Assembly: GCA_028564925.1 (NCBI GenBank)
Contig: CM053031.1
Location: forward strand, 164,072,226 to 164,136,225
Reading direction: 5' to 3'
Origin: Lithobates sylvaticus
Taxonomy: Eukaryota > Chordata > Amphibia > Anura > Ranidae
DNA length: 64,000 nt
Below are positions 53,504-62,579 of this stretch, piece after piece; position 1 is the stretch's first letter; each line of letters opens with the position of its first letter. Under the pieces are notes generated by a model that saw only the letters and a program-made list of their open reading frames with translations, had not been told where the DNA came from and ran no database searches. The position numbers were made by a program, and so were the translations under genes.

Positions 53504-53700
53504 CAATCGAAAGACTTTGTACTCTCATATCCATATGTAACATTTAGAATATTTTCATATATGTGTTTTGTTATGTTTATGTTGTGTAAAAAATTGTACC
53601 ACTATTGTTTTTTAAACAATTTTATTTGTATTTAATTTTTTCCCACACCCCCCCTTTTTTCTGTTTTTCTCAAATAAATGATTTTAAATAAAACAAAAAT

Positions 53701-54171
53701 ACATATATATTTTCTTTTTTGTTCGCCTGAAAAATCCCGTCTGTACCGGAGGGTACTGGTGTTTTCTCTTTTTAGAGACCTCACACTAAATATTCCGATG
53801 ACGAGGCGGTGCTGGATCCTGGAAGCGGCTGTTGCTACTCCTCGCTCCAGCTGAAGCCGAACAGAAAGTGGGTCCTAAGGCTCCCTGGCCAATCTGGTCT
53901 CAGGACCCGCTATCTGATTGGCCAGGAGAAGAACCAGGAAGACATTAGCGAATATTAATTTGCTAATGTCACACAACTGGGTGGGCTCAGGGAGCAATGC
54001 TCTGCACCCCATCCCACCATTTTATGAAGCCAATTCTAAGTCTAAGGCTCTAATCATGTACTTCTAAAAAAGAAAACCATTGAAATCCATGCGTCCGACG
54101 CCCTGCATGTAGATTAGGGGCCGGGTGCATGAATTGGGGGCGGCGCCCCTAATGGAGCAACCTCCACTGAA
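53701..54171. other. unassigned 0.5 kb, no gene
   Basis: Contains inverted GGCCAATCTGGTCTCAGGAC and CCGCTATCTGATTGGCC (53888-53922), and CATTAGCGAATATTAATTTGCTAATG (53943-53968), which look like hairpins of a short non-autonomous element. No coding frame. Confidence 0.4.
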
Positions 54172-54325
54172 TTGGGGTGATCTGAAATGTGAAGGTGTAG
54201 GAAATGGGGTCATCTGAGGTGTGAAGGTGCAGGAAATGGGGTGACCTGAGGTGTGAAGGTGCAGGAATTGGGGTGACCTGAGGTGTGAAGGTGCAGAAAA
54301 TGGGTTAAAGGTGTGAAGGTGCAAA
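54172..54325. repeat. minisatellite, about 32-bp unit
   Basis: About four and a half units of GGGGTGACCTGAGGTGTGAA with GGTGCAGGAAAT, the last unit partial. Confidence 0.9.
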
Positions 54326-54524
54326 GCTCAATATTTATTTCTATTATTCAAGCCATGGTCAGTTGGTGGTTGGAGTTCGAGGTGGGTGGTGTTAGCACTT
54401 CACTCATCCCGACACCATGCTTGGATGTCAGGATGATTATATCACATTATTTCTATTACTACACTGTATTATATAATGAAATAGTTCAACTCACTATAAT
54501 GCAGAATCAGTGGGAATCCTGAGC

Positions 54525-54735
54525 ATGTCACTTGCCACAGTTATCTGCCACCAAATGCAGTGTGCCACTTGCCACCATCGCCTGCCAGAAAATGCCACCT
54601 GTCACTTGCCACCCATAGCCTGCCACCACATGTAGCCTGTCACTTGCCAACCACAGCCTGCCATCAGATTCAGCCTATCACTTGCCACCCATAGCCTGCC
54701 ACCAGATGCAGCCTGTCACATGCCACCCATGACAC
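54525..54735. repeat. minisatellite, about 42-bp unit
   Basis: About five degenerate units built from GTCACTTGCCACCCATAGCC and TGCCACCAGATGCAGC. No gene. Confidence 0.85.
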
Positions 54736-55242
54736 ACTATTACTTTCTTCATAGCTCTGCCCATTCATTGTCAAGTATTCACAAGAAATATGTACAAATC
54801 CAGAAGTTAATACTTGATCATAGAGGTCTAATTGTGTGTGTGCGGCCCGGTGCCTGCGCCTCCTTCTGGCTCCCTCTCCAATCTCCCCTCAAGGAGACCT
54901 TTTACTCTCCTTGGCTTTTTCAGTTGCCTGGTGCACAGAATATGTTTTTTTTTTCATTCAATCCAGTGGGCTGAACGAAAAAACCTGACAGATCGCTGTA
55001 CTAGCACAAGCAATGTAAGTACAGCGATCTCCCCTGCTGTGCTATTGTGTGCTAAGAGGGCCCCCTCCTGGTCAGAATACACAGCCAATGGCTGTGAGCA
55101 CTGATCAGATGCCGATCGAATACTGGTTTTCCAGCATGCCAATTAAACAGGAGCTGGTCGTTAGAGGCTGAATGTTGGCCAGTTTCTACTGTAACGGCTG
55201 ATTACAGCTAATATTCCACCTATGTGTGCTCAGTGTCAGGGC

Positions 55243-57143
55243 CGGATTAACATAGGGGCTATTGGAGCTGCAGCTCCAGGCCCCTTACCTTAGGATAGCC
55301 CCCCCAAAAAAAACGATTCACTTCAAGGGTCGTGGCTCGGCGACAAGGGGGGGGGGGGGAGAGTAGCTGAATACATATTCCACCACTGGTCACAATTTGG
55401 GGCTCCTATCATCTATGGTCCTGGAGACACAGGGCTCCTTGTGCAGCCTGTCAGAAGCTACATACAGAGAGGCCAGTTTAAATACAAGTTGGCACACTCT
55501 GTTTGCAGCAGAGTGAGAGGGTGAGCTCACAGTGCCTGAGCCTCTTACTTCTGGTCAGCCACTTCCCATGTTATCACAGGTGACTATTTCCCAACCTGCA
55601 GATGACAGACCCTACTTCAAAAGATATCACTCCCAGTTACTCCCCCCACCTGCTGATTGATATCCCTCCATGACCACCTCACACCCCCCTGCTAACAGAC
55701 CTCTCTCCCCAGCCTGTCCCAACATACCCTCTCACTCGCTGACCTGTGGATGAGGGAAACACTCCTGCAGTGTTATTATGTTCTGCCAGTGGGGAGCCTT
55801 CCCTACCCACAGAATGCAAAGATCAGTGTTGCTAACTATAGCTGGCAGCACTGATTGTTTTGGGAAAAACCTGACAGGCTGGTTGTACTCAAGTCGATTA
55901 ATAGATTGACTTGTGTACAACCAGCTAGCCCATACATAGATCGACTATGGCTGGTCTCTGCCTAATTGGCTTAATTTCAATCCATGTATGGCCCGCTTAA
56001 CCACTACGCAGTCCCTAAACATCCTTCCAAACCTTTACATTTTTTCGTCCCAGATTCCTTCATCCTCCTCACCTGTACATAGTGCCAGCTGTCATACCCT
56101 CCACACTCCTCTCCTGTACATACGTCCCACTATCATACCCTCCACACTCCTCTCCTGTACATACTGCTCACTGTCATACCTGCCACACTTCTCTCCTATA
56201 CATAGTGCATGCTGTCATACACTTCACTCCGGTACATACTGATCACTATCATACCCTCCACACTCCTGTCCTATACATAGTGCCCACTGTCATACCCTCC
56301 ACACCTCTTTACTATACATAGTGCTCACTGTCATACCCTCCACACTTCTCTCCTGTACATAGTGCCTGCTGTCATAACCTCCACATTCCTCTCCTGTACA
56401 TACTGCTCCCTGTCATACCCTCCACACTTCTCTCCTATACATAGTGCCCACTGTCATACCCTCCAAACTTCTCTCCTGTACATACAGCCCACTGTAATAC
56501 CTTCCACATTCCTCTCCTGTACATACTGCCCACTGTCATACCCACCACACTCCTCTCCTGTACATACTGCCAACTGTCTTTCTCTCCACACTCCTCTCCT
56601 GTACATACTGCCCCCATAATACCTTCCACACTACTCTACTGTACATACTGCCCCCATCATACCCACCACACTCCTCTCCTGTACATAGTGTCCACTGCCA
56701 TACCCTCCACACTCCTCTCCTGTACATAGTACCCACTGTTATACCATCCACATTCCTCTCCCTCACCTGCACATACTTCCCACTTTTATTCTATAGATAC
56801 TCCTCCCCTATGCCTCTTACCCAAAAAAACTGTTCTTTAAAATTATATTGAATATCCTCAATGTTACCAGCTCTAGAATGGGCACACTTTTGTTAGTTCG
56901 ACTAAAGGAAATATGTTTAGTCCTCGTATATGTTCTGCCCGTTATTAGTGCTCATTTCATTTTGCGATTACTGCTGTGATGTATAGAGGAACATATGGGA
57001 TGTCAGCTACTCTAAATATACCACTGGTAAAAAAAGTGTCCCTGAAAATATTTTTTAAATGTTGGCAACTATGCACTTGGGCACTGCCCAAGGGCCACGG
57101 GTCAGTGCGGGGCCCCATGAGAGGCTCTTGGTATCCTGTGATA
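55243..57143. mobile_element. probable non-autonomous element carrying a minisatellite
   Basis: The left end reads AGGGCCGGATTAACATAGGG with GGAGCTGCAGCTCC just inside. The right part has GCACTGCCCAAGGGCCACGG and GGGGCCCCATGAGAGGCTC. I recall these two ends as belonging to one dispersed amphibian repeat, but no duplication or clear inverted ends can be shown here. No protein is encoded. Inside lie a 41-bp minisatellite (56067-56770) and a short inverted piece near 55840-55985 (CAATCCATGTATGGCC with CCATACATAG). Confidence 0.4.
56067..56770. repeat. minisatellite, about 41-bp unit, 17 copies
   Basis: Units contain CTCTCCTGTACATACTGCCC and ACTGTCATACCCTCCACA. Variants alternate between TACTGC and TAGTGC, and the last units are shortened. 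Open frames over the array are artefacts. Confidence 0.93.
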
Positions 57144-57365
57144 TTAAAGCGGTAATAAACTTTGCTAACATTACTACTTTTTAGAGGCCCTGAGGTAGGT
57201 TATGCCATAATGTACTAGTATGCACAGCATATTAGCACATTAGGGTACACTTACCTATCAGACTGAGGCCTCCAGCACTGCAATCAATCCGGCGGGTCCC
57301 GGGCGCTTCCATCTTCACCCGGTCTTCCTTCCGGATTCTGTGCCTTGCCTTGGCCAGGCTGCGTT
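57144..57365. mobile_element. TTAA-element fragment (piggyBac-like MITE)
   Basis: Begins TTAAAGCGGTAATAAAC and continues with TTATGCCATAATGTACTAGT, ACACTTACCTATCAGACTG and TCTTCACCCGGTCTTCCTTC. The start matches my memory of a second common ranid TTAA element. The right end is missing, cut where the Ngaro-like sequence starts. No gene. Confidence 0.5.
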
Positions 57366-58855
57366 GCAGAACAGCCCGCAGCAAAAAGCCCAAAAGCAAT
57401 AGGCGCAGGGCTGGCATGAATAAAGTGAACATGGCAATTAGGTGTATGGCCGTTTAAGGGGGTGGGTGGAGTTAGGGGAAAGTATAGGAAAGTTCAGCCC
57501 TCCCCAGCGTCAGTGCTAGGAAGAGGAAAGTTGAGGCAGCATGGCAGCGTCCCTGGAGGAGCTCGTGGCCAATATGCAGCCAAGCGGTCGGCGGTCGGGG
57601 GAAGGGGGGCCATTGATCGACCGTAGACCATGGGGGGGACCAGAGGGGGAGCCAAGAAGCAGAGTGATGGCGGGACCGCCATGCGGGGAGAGAGAGCGGC
57701 CTCAGGCCTACCCCGTGACGCGGCCGTGGCGGGGGCGGGGCCTCGGCGGGGCAAAGCACTCCATTGACTGGCAGGAACACTGGAGGGACAGCCAGGGGGG
57801 CCCAGGAAGATTCTCATGGAGGCGGTCTGCCTAATGGGGGAAGGACTGATCAGGAGACAGGAGGCGATCAGCCTAGTCTCAGGCCGGCGGCGCAAGGGGC
57901 CAGTGGAGGTCGGCCTAACCCCAGATTTGCCAGGCAGGTGGACAGAGGTGGTCGGCCTACCCATCAGCAGGCACGGGGGAGGAGAGCAGTTTGAATCCAG
58001 GTCACAGATGCCAGGGGCCAGAGGCGGTCGGCCAAGGCCTGGGATGTCACCTCAGGTTACTAGAGGCGAGCTGCCTAACCTCAGGTCCACGGGGCATCAG
58101 GAGGAGTCACTCGGCGCCAAGGGCCCAGGAAAGTGTGCAGCCAAGTCAGCAGGAGGTAAAAGGAGGAGCCAACGCATGCGGAGTTCATCGGCATCCGGGG
58201 ACGAATCCCCTGGAGGGCCTGCCCTACCCAAAGAGGACGAGGCTGCGGTTCTGTCGGAAGGGGTGCTGTCAAGGTCCGAGGAAGATGAACCAATAGGACG
58301 GTCGGCTACGGTGGAGGCGGGACCTTCGGCTGGTGGGATTCCTTCCAGGCAGCCCGGTAAGTCATGTTTTTGCCTGGGGTGGTCAGGGGGGGAGGAGGAG
58401 TCAGATGGGGTGAAGAGTTTGGGGGGTATGTGAGATGGGCGGTGGGAGGGTACACTGACTATTCGGTCCCGGTTTCGAGGGTTTCTGAACCCTCCCCCGA
58501 GGAGGGGGGACTAAGGGGCTTCCTGGCGGGCCTTAAGGAACTGGTGGGCAGGTTTGAGCCTACACCAGTTGGGCCCCCGGGGCCGGCTCCGGCTTGGGTC
58601 CCACAGGGGGGGGGGAGCAGGGGTTGGGTTCAGGCAAGACAGGGGAAGGCGGGGGAGGGGGCGGGACGACGGTGGGGGACACAGTGGTGGCTGATCCGCC
58701 TGCGGTGACCCCGGGGGTGGGCGAGTCGGTCACGGGGGGAATCTGCGGTGGCGGTTCCGCCCATGGTGTCCCCGGTGGTCGAGGGCGAAAAAGGGGGGGA
58801 TGGTGCTAAAAAACAAGACATTTGGTGCGGTCAGTCCATGGATCAGCGGGGGGGG
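57366..58855 (+). mobile_element. Ngaro-like fragment (plus): terminal repeat and gag-like frame, broken
   Basis: 57390-57480 (ATAGGCGCAGGGCTGGCATG, then TTTAAGGGGGTGGGTGGAG) matches, in inverted orientation, the block between the split repeats of the minus-strand Ngaro (60605-60690). This is therefore the first terminal block of a plus-strand Ngaro relative. A gag-like coding stretch follows from ATG 57541 (MAASLEELVANMQPSG). It is rich in Gly, Arg and Pro, contains AAKSAGGKRRSQRMRSSSASG and an acidic region, and shifts frame several times. No RT follows; LINE sequence takes over near 58860. A truncated, broken fossil. Confidence 0.55.
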
Positions 58856-58859
58856 GAGT

Positions 58860-60060
58860 GTCGACAATCTACTCGTCACTCACCTCAGAGACCACTAAAA
58901 CCTCCTACATGCAAAGCTGGGAGACAGACTTCCAGTTTGGGACCTGGATATCTGGCAGAACGCAAGCTTTAGTTCTTTCAAGAGCATTCTGAACACTACA
59001 CTCATTGAAGCTAGTTTGAAAATCATATCCAGATGGTACTACACCTCCTCTCGTCTTGCCTCGATTTTTCCGACGGCTAGTCCACTGTGCTTCAGGGGGT
59101 GCGGGCTCACTGGGACCATGTCACATACTTGGTGGGAATGTCCCAGAATACGCCCATTCTGGAGAAAAGTTTTTAACTTGATTGATAGGATTGCGGGAAC
59201 CCAGATCCCCAGATCTCCTATGGTGGCCCTTCTTAATGCTCATACCCCAAATGTATCCAAAGCCACACGAAGTCTTGTCAAATTTATTTTACTGGGGGCC
59301 AAACTTACGGTAGCCAAGGCCTGGAAAAAAACCAGGATATCCTTCCCGGCAGTCATTCGGAAAGTGTCCTGGATAATGTCACAAGAGAAGCTAGCCAACA
59401 TTATCTCTGACACGGTCCATAAATTTGAATCTACCTGGGAACCCTGGGCCATTTACATTGGTACTCCTTGGCTCACTAACTCCATAATCTCCTAAACTGA
59501 GTACTATAATTGCTGTTCCGAATTCCATGTCTGTTCTCTTCTCTCCTCCTCTATCTTCTCTTTAACCCCCTTACTCTCTTTTTCTACCCCCCTTCACTTC
59601 TCACTTTTCTGCCTTCTGCTCCTGGTTTTACTCCCTTTTTACAGTTTGTGCATTGAATGACAGGTCGACACTTATGGGTACCTTTTCGACTATTGGTAAC
59701 CTTGCAGAGTAGGTCATGACCGAAACTGGTCAATCACATAGTTGGGTGGTGGGACGTCGTGGGTTTCCCCTATAGGGCACAGACAGCTCCCATATGGGGT
59801 GCCTGGTAGTGGGGAACCCTCGCCTGTTACATAGCCCATTAGACCTTCTCCTCCCTCGCTTTATAAGTAGGACCATACCGTCCCGTTTTATCTTCTTGCA
59901 ACTGATTCCTGGTCAATTGCTTCTCTTACCTAATGGTCATGTATTACCCGTTGTCGCAGATGCCTGAGTTTACTATATTTTGTACCTTGTCATTGACTAA
60001 GTACAACATAACTCATTTTGTGCTACCCATTTATACACTCCCACCCTTACCATTCCCATT
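58860..60060 (+). mobile_element. 5'-truncated L1/Tx1-type LINE tail (plus)
   Basis: Begins in the ORF2 C-terminal region (SWETDFQFGTWIS) and keeps the last 160 codons and about 0.55 kb of CT-rich 3' untranslated sequence. Truncation at the 5' side is the usual outcome of target-primed insertion. I cannot define its poly-A end or target duplication. It belongs to a different subfamily from the 40036-47391 LINE. Confidence 0.75.
59016..59495 (+). pseudogene. LINE ORF2 C-terminal domain
   Basis: The open frame follows a break near 58975. It has ISRWYYTSSRLASIFP, then CFRGCGLTGTMSHTWWECP, the CX3CX7-8HX4C motif found at the end of L1/Tx1 ORF2 proteins, and FWRKVFNLIDRI. The end (ESTWEPWAIYIG) is likewise typical. 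RT and endonuclease parts are absent. Confidence 0.85.
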
Positions 60061-60272
60061 AACGGAAACCACACTGAACTGGAGTGTAAATTAGGCCGTA
60101 GCAGCCTCCTTTATTAAATATCAAAATATAAATGAACTTCTTATAAACAAATAAATAACCAATAAATAACCAATAACAGCATACCAATGAAGAAAACCCT
60201 GACGTAGGACTGTAGGACCTTACCCCCCCCCACCCGTTTTAGCGTAATCAAAACTCGTGCACTGCGGTCATA
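60061..60272. other. AT-rich junction between LINE tail and Ngaro, no gene
   Basis: Contains repeated AATAAATAACCAATAAATAA (60150-60175), which may supply poly-A signals for the minus-strand Ngaro, and a C run near 60226. Nothing else is recognised. Confidence 0.4.
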
Positions 60273-60901
60273 TAAACTGTAACTAGGCCTCAAGCTGACA
60301 TGCTAGCTCAGAGACAAAAATATTCCCGCAGCGCAGTCATCCACCATATTCCTTACATCACTTATAAGGAATATTAACAAACGGGCCCATATCTCCAATG
60401 GGTCCCGCATCAACTTCTCTGTGGAGAGGGGGTTTCTTCTCTATACCTACGTCAGCCAACATCCGCCAATGCTACGACGTCCAAGCCAACCTGTAAAAAT
60501 TTATCGAACACCTGAAAGAAAATCAGGGAGGGAGGGTGGGAACTTCTCTCTAGCTGAACTGAATCTCTCTGGGGCCGTTGCCCCTCCTCTTCCTGTTGCC
60601 AGCTCCACCCCTCCTCTTAAATCTTAAAGGGGCATACCTACATGGCATGTTTACTTCACTCATGCCAGCCCTGCGCCTATTCTTTCTGTTCTCTGCTGCG
60701 GGCTGTAAACTGTAACTAGGCCTCAAGCTGACATGCTAGCTCAGAGACAAAAATATTTCCGCAGCGCAGTCATCCACCATATTCCTTACATCACTTATAA
60801 GGAATATTAACAAACGGGCCCATATCTCCAATGGGTCCCGCATCAACTTCTCTGTGGGGAGGGGGTTTCTTCTCTATACCTACGTCAGCCAACATCCGCC
60901 A
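60273..60901 (-). repeat. Ngaro split direct repeats (B1-A2-B2)
   Basis: 60273-60468 and 60706-60901 are 196-bp copies with about two differences (TAAACTGTAACTAGG at one end, AACATCCGCCA at the other). The block between (60469-60705) holds TTAAGATTTAAGAGG on the minus strand, a possible TATA-like box, and the part shared with the 57390-57480 fragment. Confidence 0.92.
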
Positions 60902-60921
60902 CAGCAAACAAGGTTAAAACC

Positions 60922-61587
60922 TTAACCTTGAGCGCACCTCCACACCCTAAGCGCTCTTTCAATTCCGTCCTGTATACCCATGGTCCACATATCAGTGCCC
61001 ACTGGGTTCAGATGAACCCCGTCAGCCCTCAAATATCGCCACGTATCAATTTCTAGCTCTCTGTGTCTGATAGCTAAGCCACCGTTTTTAATAAAAAACC
61101 TGCTCACCTCCTGATTAATCTTTTTTCTGGCCTTGTTAATCAGTTCTACTGACCTCGCTAAACGCCATGAAGACCTGGCTATCATGTCCGACCATACAAG
61201 GACAGTTTTTGGGAATGCCTCCTGTAGTAGGCAGAAATCATGCTTGATATCCCTGGTAATGTCTAGTTTTGTCCTCAAAACCAAATCATTCCCCCCCACA
61301 TGAATCACTAAAACCTCGGGAGGCCTGTCCCATCGTGCAAATTTGTGCGCCTCCGGGACCAGACGGCTCCAAAGCATCCCAGGGAACCCCAGCCATTTAA
61401 TGTACGCCCCCCCTCTGGAAAAACCTAGCTGTCTCCCGTCTGGCCTGGCATCCCCCCTCCTGGCACCCCAGCAAACATAGGAATGTCCCATGATCCACAC
61501 GAGACTCGGCGAGGTATCTGAAAAGAAAACAATAAGAAAATTCCGGTGAAACTCATCACAATGTACCACACGAAACCATGCCGGCAC
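60922..61587 (-). CDS. SGNH-family hydrolase of the Ngaro element
   Basis: A 221-codon frame with the SGNH blocks in order: block I WIMGHSYV with Ser 36 (nucleophile), block III HVGGND at 96-101 (Asn 100), and block V ADGVHLNPVG with Asp 189 and His 192. The fold is a GDSL/SGNH esterase. It sits 27 bp downstream of the recombinase stop on the same strand. The role in the element is unknown; an esterase acting on lipids or sugars has been proposed only by family resemblance. The catalytic set is complete and no stop interrupts it, which suggests selection until recently. Confidence 0.9.
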   Translation of the reverse strand: MPAWFRVVHCDEFHRNFLIVFFSDTSPSLVWIMGHSYVCWGARRGDARPDGRQLGFSRGGAYIKWLGFPGMLWSRLVPEAHKFARWDRPPEVLVIHVGGNDLVLRTKLDITRDIKHDFCLLQEAFPKTVLVWSDMIARSSWRLARSVELINKARKKINQEVSRFFIKNGGLAIRHRELEIDTWRYLRADGVHLNPVGTDMWTMGIQDGIERALRVWRCAQG

Positions 61588-61613
61588 CTAAACGCACACC
61601 ACTCAGTAAAACG

Positions 61614-62579
61614 TCAAATAACTAAATCAAGCCTGACATATGACCGAAATCGCCTCGATTCCCATCTCCCAATCCTTTTAACCGCTTCTTCCGTTAGGCC
61701 CCACCTGACTGCTTCCGTCGCCGCACCAATTCTAAACGAATGCGAGGAAAATTTCTGATCCCCCAGACCCAGGACGACTAAAGATCTCCGAAAGATAGAA
61801 ATAAATTGGAAACGCGACAGCGCCACCCCATCCTGATGTACTAAAAGAGGGCCATCCCCCGCTGGCCTCTGTGTCAAATAAACCTTTGTAACTAAAACGG
61901 GGCAGAGTTTGGCATCAGGAATAGCGAAAACCACCACATCCTTGCCTCGGCCCTCCTGATCCGTTTTAGTTCTACGCAAACGCATCACCAGTCTATCCTC
62001 CATGTACCGAACCTCCCCCACAGCTAATCCATCCCTTGTTTTCTTGGAGGAACTCACCAGCTCCCCTATCCGAAAAGCACCGAAAAAGGCCAACACAAAA
62101 GCTGTGCGGAAAAGCCCCACCTCATAACCGGATCTACAAACTCCGGGCAAAGTGTCCACCATTCTACCCAACAGTGCGAACGTAACTGGTCGCCTCTCAT
62201 CCCGGACCCTCTTCCCTCTGCGATAACCCTTCAATGCCTGACGTGCCCAAAACTCTTTTGTCCAATCTCTCCCCCCTTCGAGCTTGAACAAAAAAGCCAT
62301 GGCCACCATAACCTTCCCCAGCCTCGACACGGAAACTCCATGTTCCATGTGCCTGGCGACAAAATAGATAAATCGCAATCTAGTCTCTCCCTTATCCGCC
62401 CCCGCGGCCTGTTCATGGAAGGCAAACCATTTGTCCCATACTTTCCTGTATGCTTTCCATGTTCCCTCGCTCAATGACCGCCTAATCCACTCACCTATCC
62501 TTCCAGGGCAATCTTTCACAGTTCCAAAGGACACGGGACGCCGTGACGCTCCACTGAAACCGAGAAAGAGCGTCAGCAA
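61614..62579 (-). CDS. Ngaro tyrosine recombinase
   Basis: A 321-codon frame overlapping the end of RT/RNase H by 89 bp. The N-terminal SAM-like core-binding region (SEGTWKAYRKVWDKWFAFHEQ, about 37-57) is followed by the catalytic domain: FFGAFRIGELV (Arg 170), SSHSFRIGAAT (His 280, Arg 283), GRWESRRFRSYVRLD (Trp 306, Tyr 314). The R-H-R-W-Y set is complete. It would insert the element's circular DNA in place of a DDE integrase. Confidence 0.92.
   Translation of the reverse strand: MLTLFLGFSGASRRPVSFGTVKDCPGRIGEWIRRSLSEGTWKAYRKVWDKWFAFHEQAAGADKGETRLRFIYFVARHMEHGVSVSRLGKVMVAMAFLFKLEGGRDWTKEFWARQALKGYRRGKRVRDERRPVTFALLGRMVDTLPGVCRSGYEVGLFRTAFVLAFFGAFRIGELVSSSKKTRDGLAVGEVRYMEDRLVMRLRRTKTDQEGRGKDVVVFAIPDAKLCPVLVTKVYLTQRPAGDGPLLVHQDGVALSRFQFISIFRRSLVVLGLGDQKFSSHSFRIGAATEAVRWGLTEEAVKRIGRWESRRFRSYVRLDLVI

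Larger units (their letters stand above)
36860..53700 (+). mobile_element. PLE-3 remnant (3' terminal region), split by three later elements
   Basis: Pieces 36860-37275, 39481-40023, 47404-47585 and 53245-53700 have no coding potential. They share the order of parts seen downstream of the PLE-1 and PLE-2 genes: GC-rich sequence, a GCGCATGCGCGAACGG tract with GCCTTTTAAAAAC nearby (39535-39560), then a hammerhead-like motif (53467-53503) and AT-rich sequence with AATAAATGATTTTAAATAAA. With the inserted elements set aside, the distance from GCGCATGCGC to the motif is about 0.88 kb, against 0.93 kb in PLE-2 and 0.83 kb in PLE-1. No RT is present, so this is an inference from structure. Confidence 0.5.

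Noticed and set aside
57494-58293. Minus-strand open frames of up to 156 codons rich in Pro/Arg
   Set aside because: GC-rich antisense of the gag-like stretch; no conserved domain and the plus strand fits Ngaro layout.
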